Origin: Burkholderia sp. BCC0322
GTDB lineage: Bacteria; Pseudomonadota; Gammaproteobacteria; Burkholderiales; Burkholderiaceae
Assembly (NCBI RefSeq): GCF_902833045.1
Contig: NZ_CADFDU010000009.1
Location: 124,001 to 188,000 of the forward strand
Direction: 5' to 3'
DNA length: 64,000 nucleotides
Shown here: positions 17,683-26,650 of the stretch, piece after piece
How positions within the stretch are numbered: the stretch's first letter is position 1
Layout of the letters: every line of letters begins with the position of its first letter
Notes under the pieces: model-generated
What the model saw: only the letters and a program-made list of their open reading frames with translations
What the model was told of the DNA's origin: nothing
Databases searched by the model: none
Translations under genes and position numbers: made by a program

Positions 17683-18765
17683 GATCTGCCTCCGGTTTCG
17701 ATGGATGCATCAAGGATCAGCACGGCAACCACGATGTCATGGCGAGCCGGTCGCCAATCCGGTGAAGCACGATCGCAGCGCCTGAATTTCGTCTATTTGA
17801 ACAATCATCCAGACGACTGCGAGATATCTGTTTGAATTATCGAATGTCGACAATTTCAATCCGGCTATGCAATCACATGAGTATTTCGGGTTTCGACGTG
17901 GGTGGAAATAGTCGATTCCAGGGTTGATGCCGGATGATTATGTAGTATAACAAATCAAAGTGCGGATGCAGGATTGAAGCATCACTACATTTGCCGTCGA
18001 AATATAGGTATTCGACACCGTGAGGCAGGTGCCGTTTCAGGCGGGCGTGACGACTTCACGATACTACTGCTTGCGTCGCGTCGTTTGGGGCATCCGGTCT
18101 TGCGCGAAAGTGACGGACGACACGCTTCACCACCATTGAATGAAGTCGTGGTGTATTCCGTTGGCGATATAAAAACAGAATCAATATCGAAATTTGTCTT
18201 CAAGTGACAATTTGTAAGGTCGATTTCATTTGAATTCGGCCTGGGCGGAGCTTTGTCGATCGAAAGGGGAAACCATGAGCCAGATCGGAATGACGAACGG
18301 GCGGGGTTCGAGAAATGAAACGGGCGCCATGCCGTTTCGCTTTCATTCGCGTTGCTTTCCATGCCTGGCGCGACGGTGCCGGGCCATGCGGCAGCGGTAT
18401 TGACCCGTCACGTTCGGGAGGGCGCCGATCGGGTACTTCAATCCGTTGATTGACGCGCGGAACCAGGTCAACGGCGCGCTGACGCACAGCCTGTGCAGCA
18501 GGCTTCCATTGATATCGCGAGCGGCGCGGCAGGCAGTTGCAGGGCGGTGAAAGTCCACGACCTGGTCACCGGGTTGTGAACAAAAGTCTGATTTGAGCAC
18601 GATGTTGATTTTGCAGTCCGTATCAATGGTGCAGGCGTTTGCTGTCGATGTCACATGGCGGATTTCCGCTACACCCGCCTGGGTGGAGCGCATCTTCCTG
18701 ACCTATTCCCCGGCATGGTTTGCGTGCAGGACAGGTGCCGGTAACGCGTAAAACACGATGAGGGC
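17683..18765. other. Long AT-rich intergenic region
   Basis: About 1.1 kb between the diguanylate cyclase and the chitinase. A + strand sigma-70-like promoter is possible at 17924-17951 (TTGATG, 16-base spacer, TATAAC), but no clear gene follows it. The only candidate gene is a weak minus-strand frame at 18343-18693, described separately. The rest looks non-coding, and its composition differs from the flanks. Confidence 0.4.
18343..18693 (-). CDS. Possible cysteine-rich ORF, unknown
   Basis: A 116-aa frame with cysteines spaced CTIDTDC, then single Cys at wider intervals, and a basic tail. I do not recognise it. There is an AGGAAG directly before the ATG, too close for an ideal ribosome site, and no signal peptide at this start. 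Codon third positions are less GC-rich than in neighbouring genes. It may be a real secreted-protein remnant or simply open sequence in a low-GC stretch. Confidence 0.25.
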   Translation of the reverse strand: MRSTQAGVAEIRHVTSTANACTIDTDCKINIVLKSDFCSQPGDQVVDFHRPATACRAARDINGSLLHRLCVSAPLTWFRASINGLKYPIGALPNVTGQYRCRMARHRRARHGKQRE

Positions 18766-19863
18766 ATGAACATGAAGAGCAACCGATCCGGAATCATCCA
18801 GCGATCGACCTTGAAGGGCGCGCTGGCGCTTTTGTTGGCATGGTCATCTTTCGGCACCGGCGCCGCCGCGGCGGGCGCGGCGGCCACCGGCACGGCGCCG
18901 GCGTTCGTTTACAGCCCGTACAAGGACGCGACGATTTCGATGAACTGGAACACGAACGTCATCTCGTCGAACGTCACGGGCCAGCTGAGCCCGGTGCTGT
19001 CGGTGCTGCCGGCCGGTGTCCGTACGCTGACGCTCGCGTTTGCGACCGGTGAATGCGGCAGCGAGAACTGGGCGGGCGTCGACGGCGGCGCGATGGCGGC
19101 CGCCAATGTGCCGCTTTTCACCGCGGCCAATGTGAATTACGTGATTTCCACCGGCGGCGCGGCCGGCATGTTCACGTGCGGGACGGATGCGGGCATGGCG
19201 GCCTTCATCAACCGTTATGCATCGAGCAACCTGATCGGAATCGATTTCGATATCGAGGGCGGGCAGACACAACAGGTGATCAACGATCTCGTCCAACGCG
19301 TGGCGGTTGCCCAGCAGAATTATCCCGGCCTGCGCTTCAGCTTCACGCTGGCGACACTGGCCCCTTCCCAGCAGGGCGCGACCACGGCCAGCTCATGGGG
19401 CGCCAGCGCCCCCGACAGCTTCAACGTGTATGGCGACTGGGTCATGCAGGCGATCCAGGCGGTCGGCCTGAAGAACTACACCATCGACCTGATGACGATG
19501 GACTACGGGTCGGCCGGGGCGGGGAACTGCGTGGTCGCGAACGGCACCTGCCAGATGGGGCAATCGGCGATCCAGGCGGCGATGAACCTGCACGATCGCT
19601 GGGGCGTGCCGTACAGCCAGATCGAGCTGACGCCGATGATCGGCGGCAACGATGTGAGCGGCGAAACCTTTACGCCGGCGGATGCAGACACCGTTGCGCA
19701 GTTCGTGAAACAGAACGGTCTCGTGGGTGTCCACTTCTGGTCGTTCGACCGTGACGTCGATTGCCCGCCGGGCGCCGCATCGTCGACGTGCAATTCGATC
19801 GGCGGTGTCGGTACGCTCGGTTATACGAACCGGTTTGCCAACGACCTGGCGCCCGGCAATTGA
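18766..19863 (+). CDS. Secreted GH18 chitinase
   Basis: A 365-aa glycoside hydrolase family 18 enzyme with an N-terminal signal sequence (hydrophobic core about residues 17-40, alanine-rich end). The catalytic motif is LIGIDFDIEGG, giving D160-x-D162-x-E164 with Glu164 as the acid. LMTMDYGS and the C-terminal GVHFWSFDRD fit the barrel strands of bacterial chitinases. It cleaves beta-1,4 links in chitin outside the cell and would act with the nearby LPMO. Two in-frame ATGs (18766, 18772) are possible; GAGGGC supports the first. Confidence 0.9.
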   Translation: MNMKSNRSGIIQRSTLKGALALLLAWSSFGTGAAAAGAAATGTAPAFVYSPYKDATISMNWNTNVISSNVTGQLSPVLSVLPAGVRTLTLAFATGECGSENWAGVDGGAMAAANVPLFTAANVNYVISTGGAAGMFTCGTDAGMAAFINRYASSNLIGIDFDIEGGQTQQVINDLVQRVAVAQQNYPGLRFSFTLATLAPSQQGATTASSWGASAPDSFNVYGDWVMQAIQAVGLKNYTIDLMTMDYGSAGAGNCVVANGTCQMGQSAIQAAMNLHDRWGVPYSQIELTPMIGGNDVSGETFTPADADTVAQFVKQNGLVGVHFWSFDRDVDCPPGAASSTCNSIGGVGTLGYTNRFANDLAPGN

Positions 19864-20313
19864 ACGAAGCCGGGCAGGGTGGAGACCATGCGTGGCCGCC
19901 CGCATCATGGCGGCGAGGTTTCCCATGGTCTCCGACTTCCGCGACCGGCAACCGGGGGAATCGCCGAGGGCATGCGTTGAACGGCGACTGACGCTCAAAT
20001 GCGAACGGATCGGCAGGATCGCGGCGGTCGTGCAGGCGAAGAGACCGATCGATCAGGCAACCGTCACCTTCCTGCGTCGAGAAGCCGTGGCCCATGAGGA
20101 AGTTCGTACCGCGGCAACCGTGGCTTTCCGCCGCTCGCCACGCCGACAAAAATCGACAAATTGGAACAGATCGACGCTGCGTTCCCGCCTACCATCCGCA
20201 CGTGCCTCGCGCATTCCCGCGCCACCGCAGCGTCGGCAGAGACATCGCCCGCATCCCGCTGCACGTGTCTTCCCCGCATCCTGACAAGCCGCCCAACAGG
20301 CAAAGGATTCGCC
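19864..20313. other. Non-coding gap between chitinase and GH114-like genes
   Basis: Apart from the inverted repeat at its start, I see no gene, repeat or recognisable operator. The promoter of the following lipoprotein gene should lie in the last 150 bp, but no element can be assigned with confidence. Confidence 0.35.
19881..19933. terminator. Long inverted repeat after the chitinase gene
   Basis: GGAGACCATG (19881-19890) and CATGGTCTCC (19924-19933) are perfect complements, and an inner GCCGCC/GGCGGC pair tightens the loop. It begins 17 bp after the chitinase stop. Terminator or transcript-end structure is likely. Confidence 0.5.
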
Positions 20314-21195
20314 ATGTCCGCCAGATCGTTCGCTTCAGTCGTGCTGATGCTGCTGCTCGCCGCGTGCGGAGGCGACTCGGATTCGTTCACGCCCGGCACC
20401 GCCGTCGCGGCGGCTTCGGCGCGTGCGTCGCAAGCCACCGCGTGGAAGCCGCTCGTGCCCGGCACGAGCTGGCAATGGCAGATCGACGGCAACCGCATCA
20501 ACGAGACGGTGCTGGACGGCGTGAACAACCCGCGCAAGATGTTCGACGTCGACATGGAGCTGACCGATGCCGGCACGATCCAGCGCCTGAAGGCGAAGGG
20601 CATCTATGTCGTCTGCTACATGGAGGTGGGCGGGCGCGAAGACAACCGCGGCGATGCCGGCAAGTTTCCGGACAGCGTGCTCGGCAACCCCGTCGAAGGG
20701 TACGAGGATCACGAACGCTGGCTGGACATTCGCCAGACCGCGATCCTGATGCCGCTGATGCTGGCGCGTCTCGACCAGGCGAAGAAGAAGGGCTGCGACG
20801 GCATCGAGCCGGACCTCGACGACAGCTATCGCCAGGAAACGGGTTTTCCGCTGACGCGCGACGATCAGTTGCGCTACAACACGGCGCTGATCGCCGCCGC
20901 GCACGATCGCGGCATGTCGATGGGGCTGAAGAACGGCTCGGGCATCGCGACCGAGATGGCGAAGGTGGCCGACTGGGCGCTCAACGAGCAATGCAACAGG
21001 TTCCATGAGTGCGCCGACTACGCCAGCTTTATCGCGCTGAACAAGGCCGTGTTCAATGTCGAATACACGCGTCCGGACGGCATGAAGCTCGCGGATTTCT
21101 GTCCGGCGGACAACCAGGCCAATTTCGACGGCATTCTGAAACTGTCGAGCGACACGCTCTCGGCGCTGCCGCGCGGGGCTTGCCGGTTCGAGTGA
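20314..21195 (+). CDS. Lipoprotein of the GH114 endo-alpha-1,4-polygalactosaminidase-like family
   Basis: A 293-aa predicted lipoprotein: the signal peptide ends LLLAAC with lipid-acceptor Cys18. The mature part has the family pattern WQWQIDG, VDMELTD, KAKGIYVVCYMEVG, then DGIEPDLDD, with acidic catalytic residues expected in the last motif. This TIM-barrel family cleaves galactosaminogalactan-type polymers in characterised members; many bacterial relatives are untested. I chose ATG 20314 because the upstream reading has no signal peptide. It extends the polysaccharide-attack theme of this region. Confidence 0.8.
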   Translation: MSARSFASVVLMLLLAACGGDSDSFTPGTAVAAASARASQATAWKPLVPGTSWQWQIDGNRINETVLDGVNNPRKMFDVDMELTDAGTIQRLKAKGIYVVCYMEVGGREDNRGDAGKFPDSVLGNPVEGYEDHERWLDIRQTAILMPLMLARLDQAKKKGCDGIEPDLDDSYRQETGFPLTRDDQLRYNTALIAAAHDRGMSMGLKNGSGIATEMAKVADWALNEQCNRFHECADYASFIALNKAVFNVEYTRPDGMKLADFCPADNQANFDGILKLSSDTLSALPRGACRFE

Positions 21196-21259
21196 GCGGC
21201 GCGGCGAACGACGCGGCGTCGCCGCAGCGAACGGGACGGGCCTGCCGCGCACGTCGCGC

Positions 21260-21732
21260 TCATGCATCGCGTCGCGTCGGGCCGACGGGGCATGGCACGA
21301 TCCTGCCGGCCGCGACGAGGGCGGCCGCCACGCCGCCCGACAGCGCGACCAGCAGGATGGCGAGGTCGGTCAACAGGCTGCTCGCAGCGTCGAGATCGGG
21401 GCCGATCGCGCGCTGAGCCCGTTCGACGTACGCTGAACGCGATAGGCCCTGTCGGTCGGCGAGGGCCCTCAGCCGCGTGTCCGGGGGCGGTGGCCGCCGG
21501 CAAGCCGAGGCGCTGCGTCAGGGCCGCTTCCGGCACGTGGTACGTCGTGGCCACGTAGCCGAGCGTCATCCATGAGCGCACGCTGCCGGTTTGCGGTGCA
21601 GCGGCTTCATAGGAGGAATGCAGCTGGACGATCGCGTGATAGCTATGCACTTGAAAATCGTTCCGACGCGACGGCGCAAGCCAGCATCACCGCGATTGCG
21701 ACGACGCGTGCGATGCCCGGACTGACCCGCAT
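21260..21732 (-). pseudogene. Frameshifted gene for a small membrane protein
   Basis: Three minus-strand pieces in different frames join into one sensible protein. MRVSPGIARVVAIAVMLACAVAS (from 21732) is a membrane anchor. HSYHAIVQLHSSYEAAAP and then MTLGYVATTYHVPEAAL follow in a second frame. After a CCCCC run near 21493, DTRLRALADRQGLSRSAYVERAQ and then LLTDLAILLVALSGGVAAAL give a soluble stretch and a second membrane helix. Two one-base shifts break it: near 21655, and at the C-run. The family is unknown to me. Either it is a recent pseudogene or the sequence has indel errors. Confidence 0.55.
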
Positions 21733-21788
21733 CGGCGATGATCCCGTTCGAAACACGCAGCGCATGGCCCGTGTCGGTGCGACGGCGA

Positions 21789-22070
21789 TCAGCTGCCGCT
21801 GCCGAAGAAGCGGTCGATGCGCTTGATTTCGCCGACCCGTTCGGCCTGTTCAAGCTCTCGCCTGACCTGCGCGCGGGTCTTGCCGGCGACGCCGTCGCGC
21901 GGAATCGATGCGGGAGCGGGCGATTCGCTTTCCGATGGCGCCGCGACAACCGGTGACGGCGTGTCCGCGGCAGGCGGTTCCGGCCCCTGCGCATGAACCG
22001 GTACGACGAATCCGGTCCAGGCGATGGCGGCCGCCAACGCTGACGATCTGGCAAGACGCATGCAATCCAT
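21789..22070 (-). CDS. DUF4148-type small exported protein
   Basis: A 93-aa protein with a signal peptide (ALAAAIAWTGFVVPVHA, cleavage near residue 27), a proline/serine-rich linker and the C-terminal DUF4148 signature GKTRAQVRRELEQAERVG. Such proteins are very common in Burkholderia and have no known function. AGGAG lies seven bases before ATG 22070. An FNR-type box (22148-22161) is centred about 84 bp upstream, so oxygen control is plausible. Confidence 0.82.
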   Translation of the reverse strand: MDCMRLARSSALAAAIAWTGFVVPVHAQGPEPPAADTPSPVVAAPSESESPAPASIPRDGVAGKTRAQVRRELEQAERVGEIKRIDRFFGSGS

Positions 22071-22147
22071 GTCCGGACTCCTGTGGTTGGCACGGCGCGA
22101 TCGATCCGGTTTCGATCCCGAGCGTACGAGACGCGCGGCGTGATCCG

Positions 22148-22161
22148 TTGACGAACGTCAA
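22148..22161. promoter_or_regulatory. FNR/ANR-type box
   Basis: TTGAC-GAAC-GTCAA, a perfect palindrome. At -41.5 it gives a start near 22113 for the DUF4148 gene (43-base leader), and near 22196 for PEP synthase (146-base leader). It is the first box met from the left. Confidence 0.72.
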
Positions 22162-22341
22162 ACGCAGACACATCGCGGGCCGCACAGCGCATGGCCCGCG
22201 TCGGCCTCCATTCTTGATACAGGTCACGGGAGCCCGCGCGGCGCGGCGCCAGGATGACTGTGTCCGGCGCGCCCGCGCCGGCGAATGCCTGCCACGCGCG
22301 CCTGCCGCGCGCGGCCGGCTGCGACGGCTGGAGGATGCGAC

Positions 22342-24753
22342 ATGGACCACGGGAAAGCATCGATCGTCTGGTTCGACGAACTGCGTCGCGGCGACGTGGC
22401 GCGCGTCGGTGGAAAGAATGCGTCGCTGGGCGAACTGATCGGCAACCTGTCCGCGCGGGGCGTGAGCGTGCCGCCCGGCTTCGCGTCGACGGCGGATGCG
22501 TACTGGCGGTTCATCGAGGCGAACGGGTTGCGGCAGACCATCGGCGGCGCGCTCGACGCATTCGCCGCCCGGAAGATGGCGCTCGCCGATGCCGGCGCGG
22601 CGATCCGGCAGGCGATCCTCCATGGCGACTGGCCCGACGACATCGCCGACGCGATCCGGGACGCGTACCGGCAGCTGTGCAGCCAGGCCGGCCGGCCCGA
22701 CGTCGATGTCGCCGTGCGTTCGAGCGCGACTGCCGAGGATCTGCCGGACGCGAGCTTCGCGGGGCAGCAGGAAACCTACCTGAACGTGCGTGGCGAGCAC
22801 GCGTTGCTCGCCGCGTGCCGCCGGTGCTACGCGTCGCTGTTCACCGACCGCGCGATTGCCTACCGGGAGGAAAAGGGCTTCGATCATCTGCGTGTCGCGC
22901 TGTCGATCGGCGTGCAGCGGATGGTGCGTTCCGACGTCGGCGCGGCCGGCGTGATGTTCTCGCTCGACACGGAAACGGGTTTCGACAAGGTGGTGCTGAT
23001 CAGTGCCGCGTGGGGGTTGGGCGAGAACGTGGTGCAGGGAACCGTCGATCCCGACGAATATGAAGTATTCAAGCCCTTGCTGGGCGATCCCGCATGCAGC
23101 CCCGTCATCGGCAAGACGCTCGGCGGCAAGGCGTACAAGCTGATCTACGCGCGCGACAAGGATGCGCCGACCCGCAACGTGCCGACCTCGAAAGCGGAGC
23201 GCGCCGCGTTCGTGCTCGCGGATCGCGACATCCTGACGCTCGCGCACTGGGCCTGCGTGATCGAGGCGCACTACGGCCAGCCGATGGACATCGAGTGGGC
23301 GAAGGACGGCGTGAGCGGCGAACTGTTCGTCGTGCAGGCGCGCCCGGAAACGGTGCAGTCGCGGCGTGAAGCCAGCGCCGTGAAGACCTACCGGCTCGGC
23401 CAGACCGGCCGGAAGCTGCTGACGGGCGTCAGTGTCGGCGAGGCCGTCGCGGCCGGCAGCGTATGCGTGATCGACAGCCCGCGCGACATGGCGCGCTTCG
23501 TCGACGGCGCGGTGCTCGTGACGCGCACGACGGATCCGGACTGGCTGCCGGTCATGCGTCGCGCCGCAGCGATCATCACCGATCACGGCGGCCGCACGTC
23601 GCATGCCGCGATCGTGAGCCGCGAGCTGGGATTGCCGGCGATCGTCGGCACCGGCCATGCGACGCACCTGCTGCACGACCAGCAGGAAGTCACGGTGTCG
23701 TGCGCGGAGGGCGAGGCCGGCTTCGTCTACGAAGGCATCGCGCACTACGACGTGGAAGCGATCGACCTGGCCGACCTGCCGGCCACCCGCACGCAGGTCA
23801 TGCTGAACCTCGCGAATCCGGCAGCGGCTTTCCGGTGGTGGCGCATGCCGGCGGACGGCATCGGGCTCGCGCGGATGGAGTTCGTGATCAGCAATCACAT
23901 CAAGGTGCATCCGATGGCGCTGGCCTGCTACGACGCATTGCAGGACGAGCAGGCGAAGCGCGCGATCGCGGTGCTGACAACGGGCTACGACGATCCGGCG
24001 GACTATTTCGTCGACCGGCTCGCGCGCGGCCTCGCGCGCATCGCGGCGGTCTGCCATCCCGCGCCGGTCATCGTCCGCATGAGCGACTTCAAGACGAACG
24101 AATACGCGCATCTCATCGGCGGCGCGCAATTCGAGCCGCAGGAAGAGAATCCGATGCTCGGATTTCGCGGTGCGTCGCGCTACTACTCGCCGCGCTACCG
24201 CGACGGGTTTGCACTCGAGTGCCGGGCGATCGCACGGCTGCGCAACGACATGGGTTTCAGGAACGTGATCGTGATGATTCCGTTCTGCCGCACGCCCGAC
24301 GAGGCGGACCGCGTGCTCGAGGTACTGGCCGCGAACGGGCTGAAGCGGGGTGAAGACGGTCTGCAGATCTACGTGATGTGCGAGATCCCGTCGAACGTCA
24401 TTCTGGCGAGCGCGTTTGCGCAGCGCTTCGACGGGTTTTCGATCGGCAGCAACGACCTGACCCAGCTCACGCTCGGGGTCGATCGCGATTCCGCGGAGCT
24501 GGCCGGCCTGTTCGATGAACGGAACGATGCGGTGAAGTGGATGATTGCACGCGTGATCGCTTCCGCGCACGACGCCGGGGCGAAGGTGGGACTCTGCGGC
24601 CAGGCGCCGAGCGATCATCCGGAATTCGCCGATTTCCTCGTGGCGTGCGGCATCGACTCGGTGTCGGTCAGCCCCGACAGCTTCATTGCGGTCAAGCGCC
24701 GCGTGGCGGCCGCGGAACAGGCGGCGCGCGGCGCGGACCCGCCTTCGGCATGA
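22342..24753 (+). CDS. ppsA: Phosphoenolpyruvate synthase
   Basis: An 803-aa enzyme that makes PEP from pyruvate and ATP, giving AMP and phosphate. Order: ATP-grasp domain (GGKNASLGEL near the start, RSSATAEDLP), phosphohistidine swivel domain with GGRTSHAAIV, whose His421 is the phosphoryl carrier, then the PEP/pyruvate barrel (IGSNDLTQLTLG; CGQAPSDHPEF). Length and the catalytic histidine position match the E. coli enzyme. It lies behind an FNR-type box, which suggests a role in gluconeogenesis or PEP/pyruvate balance at low oxygen. A housekeeping copy elsewhere in the genome is probable. Confidence 0.93.
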   Translation: MDHGKASIVWFDELRRGDVARVGGKNASLGELIGNLSARGVSVPPGFASTADAYWRFIEANGLRQTIGGALDAFAARKMALADAGAAIRQAILHGDWPDDIADAIRDAYRQLCSQAGRPDVDVAVRSSATAEDLPDASFAGQQETYLNVRGEHALLAACRRCYASLFTDRAIAYREEKGFDHLRVALSIGVQRMVRSDVGAAGVMFSLDTETGFDKVVLISAAWGLGENVVQGTVDPDEYEVFKPLLGDPACSPVIGKTLGGKAYKLIYARDKDAPTRNVPTSKAERAAFVLADRDILTLAHWACVIEAHYGQPMDIEWAKDGVSGELFVVQARPETVQSRREASAVKTYRLGQTGRKLLTGVSVGEAVAAGSVCVIDSPRDMARFVDGAVLVTRTTDPDWLPVMRRAAAIITDHGGRTSHAAIVSRELGLPAIVGTGHATHLLHDQQEVTVSCAEGEAGFVYEGIAHYDVEAIDLADLPATRTQVMLNLANPAAAFRWWRMPADGIGLARMEFVISNHIKVHPMALACYDALQDEQAKRAIAVLTTGYDDPADYFVDRLARGLARIAAVCHPAPVIVRMSDFKTNEYAHLIGGAQFEPQEENPMLGFRGASRYYSPRYRDGFALECRAIARLRNDMGFRNVIVMIPFCRTPDEADRVLEVLAANGLKRGEDGLQIYVMCEIPSNVILASAFAQRFDGFSIGSNDLTQLTLGVDRDSAELAGLFDERNDAVKWMIARVIASAHDAGAKVGLCGQAPSDHPEFADFLVACGIDSVSVSPDSFIAVKRRVAAAEQAARGADPPSA

Positions 24754-24759
24754 GCGGCG

Positions 24760-25971
24760 TCACGCCGCGCGTGTGCGCGGCCGGCTGCTTTCGGCGCGGG
24801 CAAACGCCGCGTGCAGCGCGGGATGAACGTCGGTGCGCCAGTGCTCATCGGTGAACAGCCCGTAGTGGTCGCATCCGTCGATGTCGACGCGCTGCCTCGC
24901 ATCCGCTGCGAGGCCGCTGCACATGGCCAGTGCTGCATGGGTCTGTCCCGCGCCGGTGACGGCATCGCGCGCGCCTTCGACGGTCAGCAGCACGATGTCG
25001 CGCAGTGCGGCAGGGTCGACCCGCAGGCCCTGAACGTGCCAGGTGCCGTTGGCGAGGCAGGCACGCTGGAACACGATGTCGACCGTGTCGAGGAAATACT
25101 CGGCGGGCATGTCGAGGAGCGTCAGGTATTCGCGCAGCGCCCGGCGCGCGTGCGCGAGTACGCCGGCATCGCCGCCCGTTGCCGCGCGCCGGTAGCGATC
25201 GACCAGCGTCATGTAGCGTTGCGGGTAGGCGATCGAGATCTCGGCGCGTTGCAGATAAGCCGGGAAGACCTGCCGCCCGTGTCCGGCGAAGCCGGACGGA
25301 ACCGTGTCGATCAAGGTGGCACGACACCACGCGAGCGAATGCGAGCCGGCCGCGATCCCGAGCGCGCTCGGATTGATCCGGGCATCGAGCGGGCCGCCAA
25401 TCAGCGTCAGGCTGGCCGGCAGTGCGGCCCCGCGCTGCGCGCGCAGCGCGAACGCGCCGAGCGACGGAACCGTCGCCTGGCAGACGGCGACGACGTGCAC
25501 GGGCCGCCTGTCGGCCAGCAGCGCATCGATGAAGCCGTCGAGCAGCGCCACGTATTCGTCGAGGCCGAATCGACCGGCGTCAGGCGGCACGTCGCGCGCA
25601 TCGATCCAGTCGGTGATGCAGACATCGCCATCGGTCAGCAGCGTCTCGACCGTCTCCCGCATCATCACGGCCGCATGGCCGGCCAGCGGTACGCACAGGA
25701 GGATCACGCGCGGCGCACCGGCGCGCGCGAAGCGGCGCAGCGAGCAGAACGGGGTGGGCGCGGCAATCGTTTCATCGACGTCGAATCGTCGTCCGTCCGC
25801 GTCGATCGCTTCGATCGCGAACCGTGGCGCTACGGCATCCGGGTCGAGCAGGGGCTCGAACAGGTCTGCGTAGCACGCCGCCGCACCGGGCCAGAGACCG
25901 CACGCGAACCGCGCCGCCGTGTCCCACGTACGCAACCATTGCCGTTGCCGTTCGATCAGGTCATACCACAT
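24760..25971 (-). CDS. Intracellular polyhydroxybutyrate depolymerase, PhaZ-like
   Basis: A 403-aa alpha/beta hydrolase of the intracellular PHB depolymerase type. The N-terminus MWYDLIERQRQWL resembles PhaZ starts. The nucleophile is Cys164 in VCQATVP, as in Ralstonia PhaZ, and GCDHYGLFT holds the catalytic His369. It releases hydroxybutyrate from storage granules. The frame opens further upstream, but ATG 25971 fits the family and leaves a 33-base leader from an FNR-type box at 26039-26052. It complements the PHB synthesis genes 34 kb away in the same region. Confidence 0.8.
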   Translation of the reverse strand: MWYDLIERQRQWLRTWDTAARFACGLWPGAAACYADLFEPLLDPDAVAPRFAIEAIDADGRRFDVDETIAAPTPFCSLRRFARAGAPRVILLCVPLAGHAAVMMRETVETLLTDGDVCITDWIDARDVPPDAGRFGLDEYVALLDGFIDALLADRRPVHVVAVCQATVPSLGAFALRAQRGAALPASLTLIGGPLDARINPSALGIAAGSHSLAWCRATLIDTVPSGFAGHGRQVFPAYLQRAEISIAYPQRYMTLVDRYRRAATGGDAGVLAHARRALREYLTLLDMPAEYFLDTVDIVFQRACLANGTWHVQGLRVDPAALRDIVLLTVEGARDAVTGAGQTHAALAMCSGLAADARQRVDIDGCDHYGLFTDEHWRTDVHPALHAAFARAESSRPRTRAA

Positions 25972-26038
25972 CGCGCATGGACGAGAAGCCGCCGGGAATT
26001 CGGACAGGTTTACTGTCGCCGGATTGACCGGCGACGGG

Positions 26039-26052
26039 TTGACCTGAATCAG
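26039..26052. promoter_or_regulatory. FNR/ANR-type box, divergent
   Basis: TTGAC-CTGA-ATCAG, one mismatch from the palindrome. Centred at 26045.5, it fits -41.5 placement for both the PhaZ-like gene (33-base leader) and the flavodoxin-like gene (30-base leader). Confidence 0.65.
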
Positions 26053-26116
26053 CGTCGGCTCGACCGCCGCTGCATAAGCTGATGTTCGGATCCTGGACGC
26101 AGGCACGGAGCAGATC

Positions 26117-26650
26117 ATGGACGCTTCTCGACGCATGCTCGTCGTTTTTTACTCGCGTAGCGATACGACGGCGGGGCTGGCGCGCCTGCTTGCCGCCGAA
26201 CTCGGCGCGGATTGCGAACGGCTGCGGGAGCACGACGATCGACGGCGAGCGGGGGCCATCGGCTATCTGCGTTCGCTCGCCGACGTGATCGGCCAGCGCG
26301 AGGCGGACCTGCGGCCGACGGCCTGTTCGCCATCGGCCTACGATGTGGTCTTGCTCGGTACGCCGGTATGGGCCGGACGCGCATCGACGCCTGTATCGAC
26401 GTGGCTGGCCCGTCACGGGCACGAACTGCGCGCAACCGCATTCTTCTGCACGATGGGCCTGCGTGGCGACCTGACGGCATTCGGGCAGATGCAGGCGCTG
26501 GCACGGCAAAAGCCGGTCGCGACGTGTGCGATTTCCGCGCGCGATATCGGCCGCGGCCTGGCTTCCAGGAAGCTCGCCCACTTTGCCCGGTCGATCGCTC
26601 GACGGCTGGATGTCCGCGAGCGTCGCGCGAGCACGGAGCGGGCAGCGTGA
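26117..26650 (+). CDS. Flavodoxin-like protein
   Basis: A 177-aa protein with a flavodoxin fold: the N-terminal FMN-phosphate loop VVFYSRSDTTAGLA, then LGTPVWAGRASTP in the middle and FFCTMGLRGD at the later flavin loop. It would bind FMN and carry electrons or reduce a quinone. Its stop overlaps the GTG start of the FAD-oxidoreductase/patatin fusion, so the two products are coupled. The fusion, an NAD(P)H-type oxidoreductase, could be its electron partner (inference). It lies directly behind a divergent FNR-type box. Confidence 0.8.
   Translation: MDASRRMLVVFYSRSDTTAGLARLLAAELGADCERLREHDDRRRAGAIGYLRSLADVIGQREADLRPTACSPSAYDVVLLGTPVWAGRASTPVSTWLARHGHELRATAFFCTMGLRGDLTAFGQMQALARQKPVATCAISARDIGRGLASRKLAHFARSIARRLDVRERRASTERAA

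Noticed and set aside
17974-18207. Small plus-strand frame after a possible promoter in the AT-rich gap
   Set aside because: No ribosome site, no family, ordinary length for chance in low-GC sequence.
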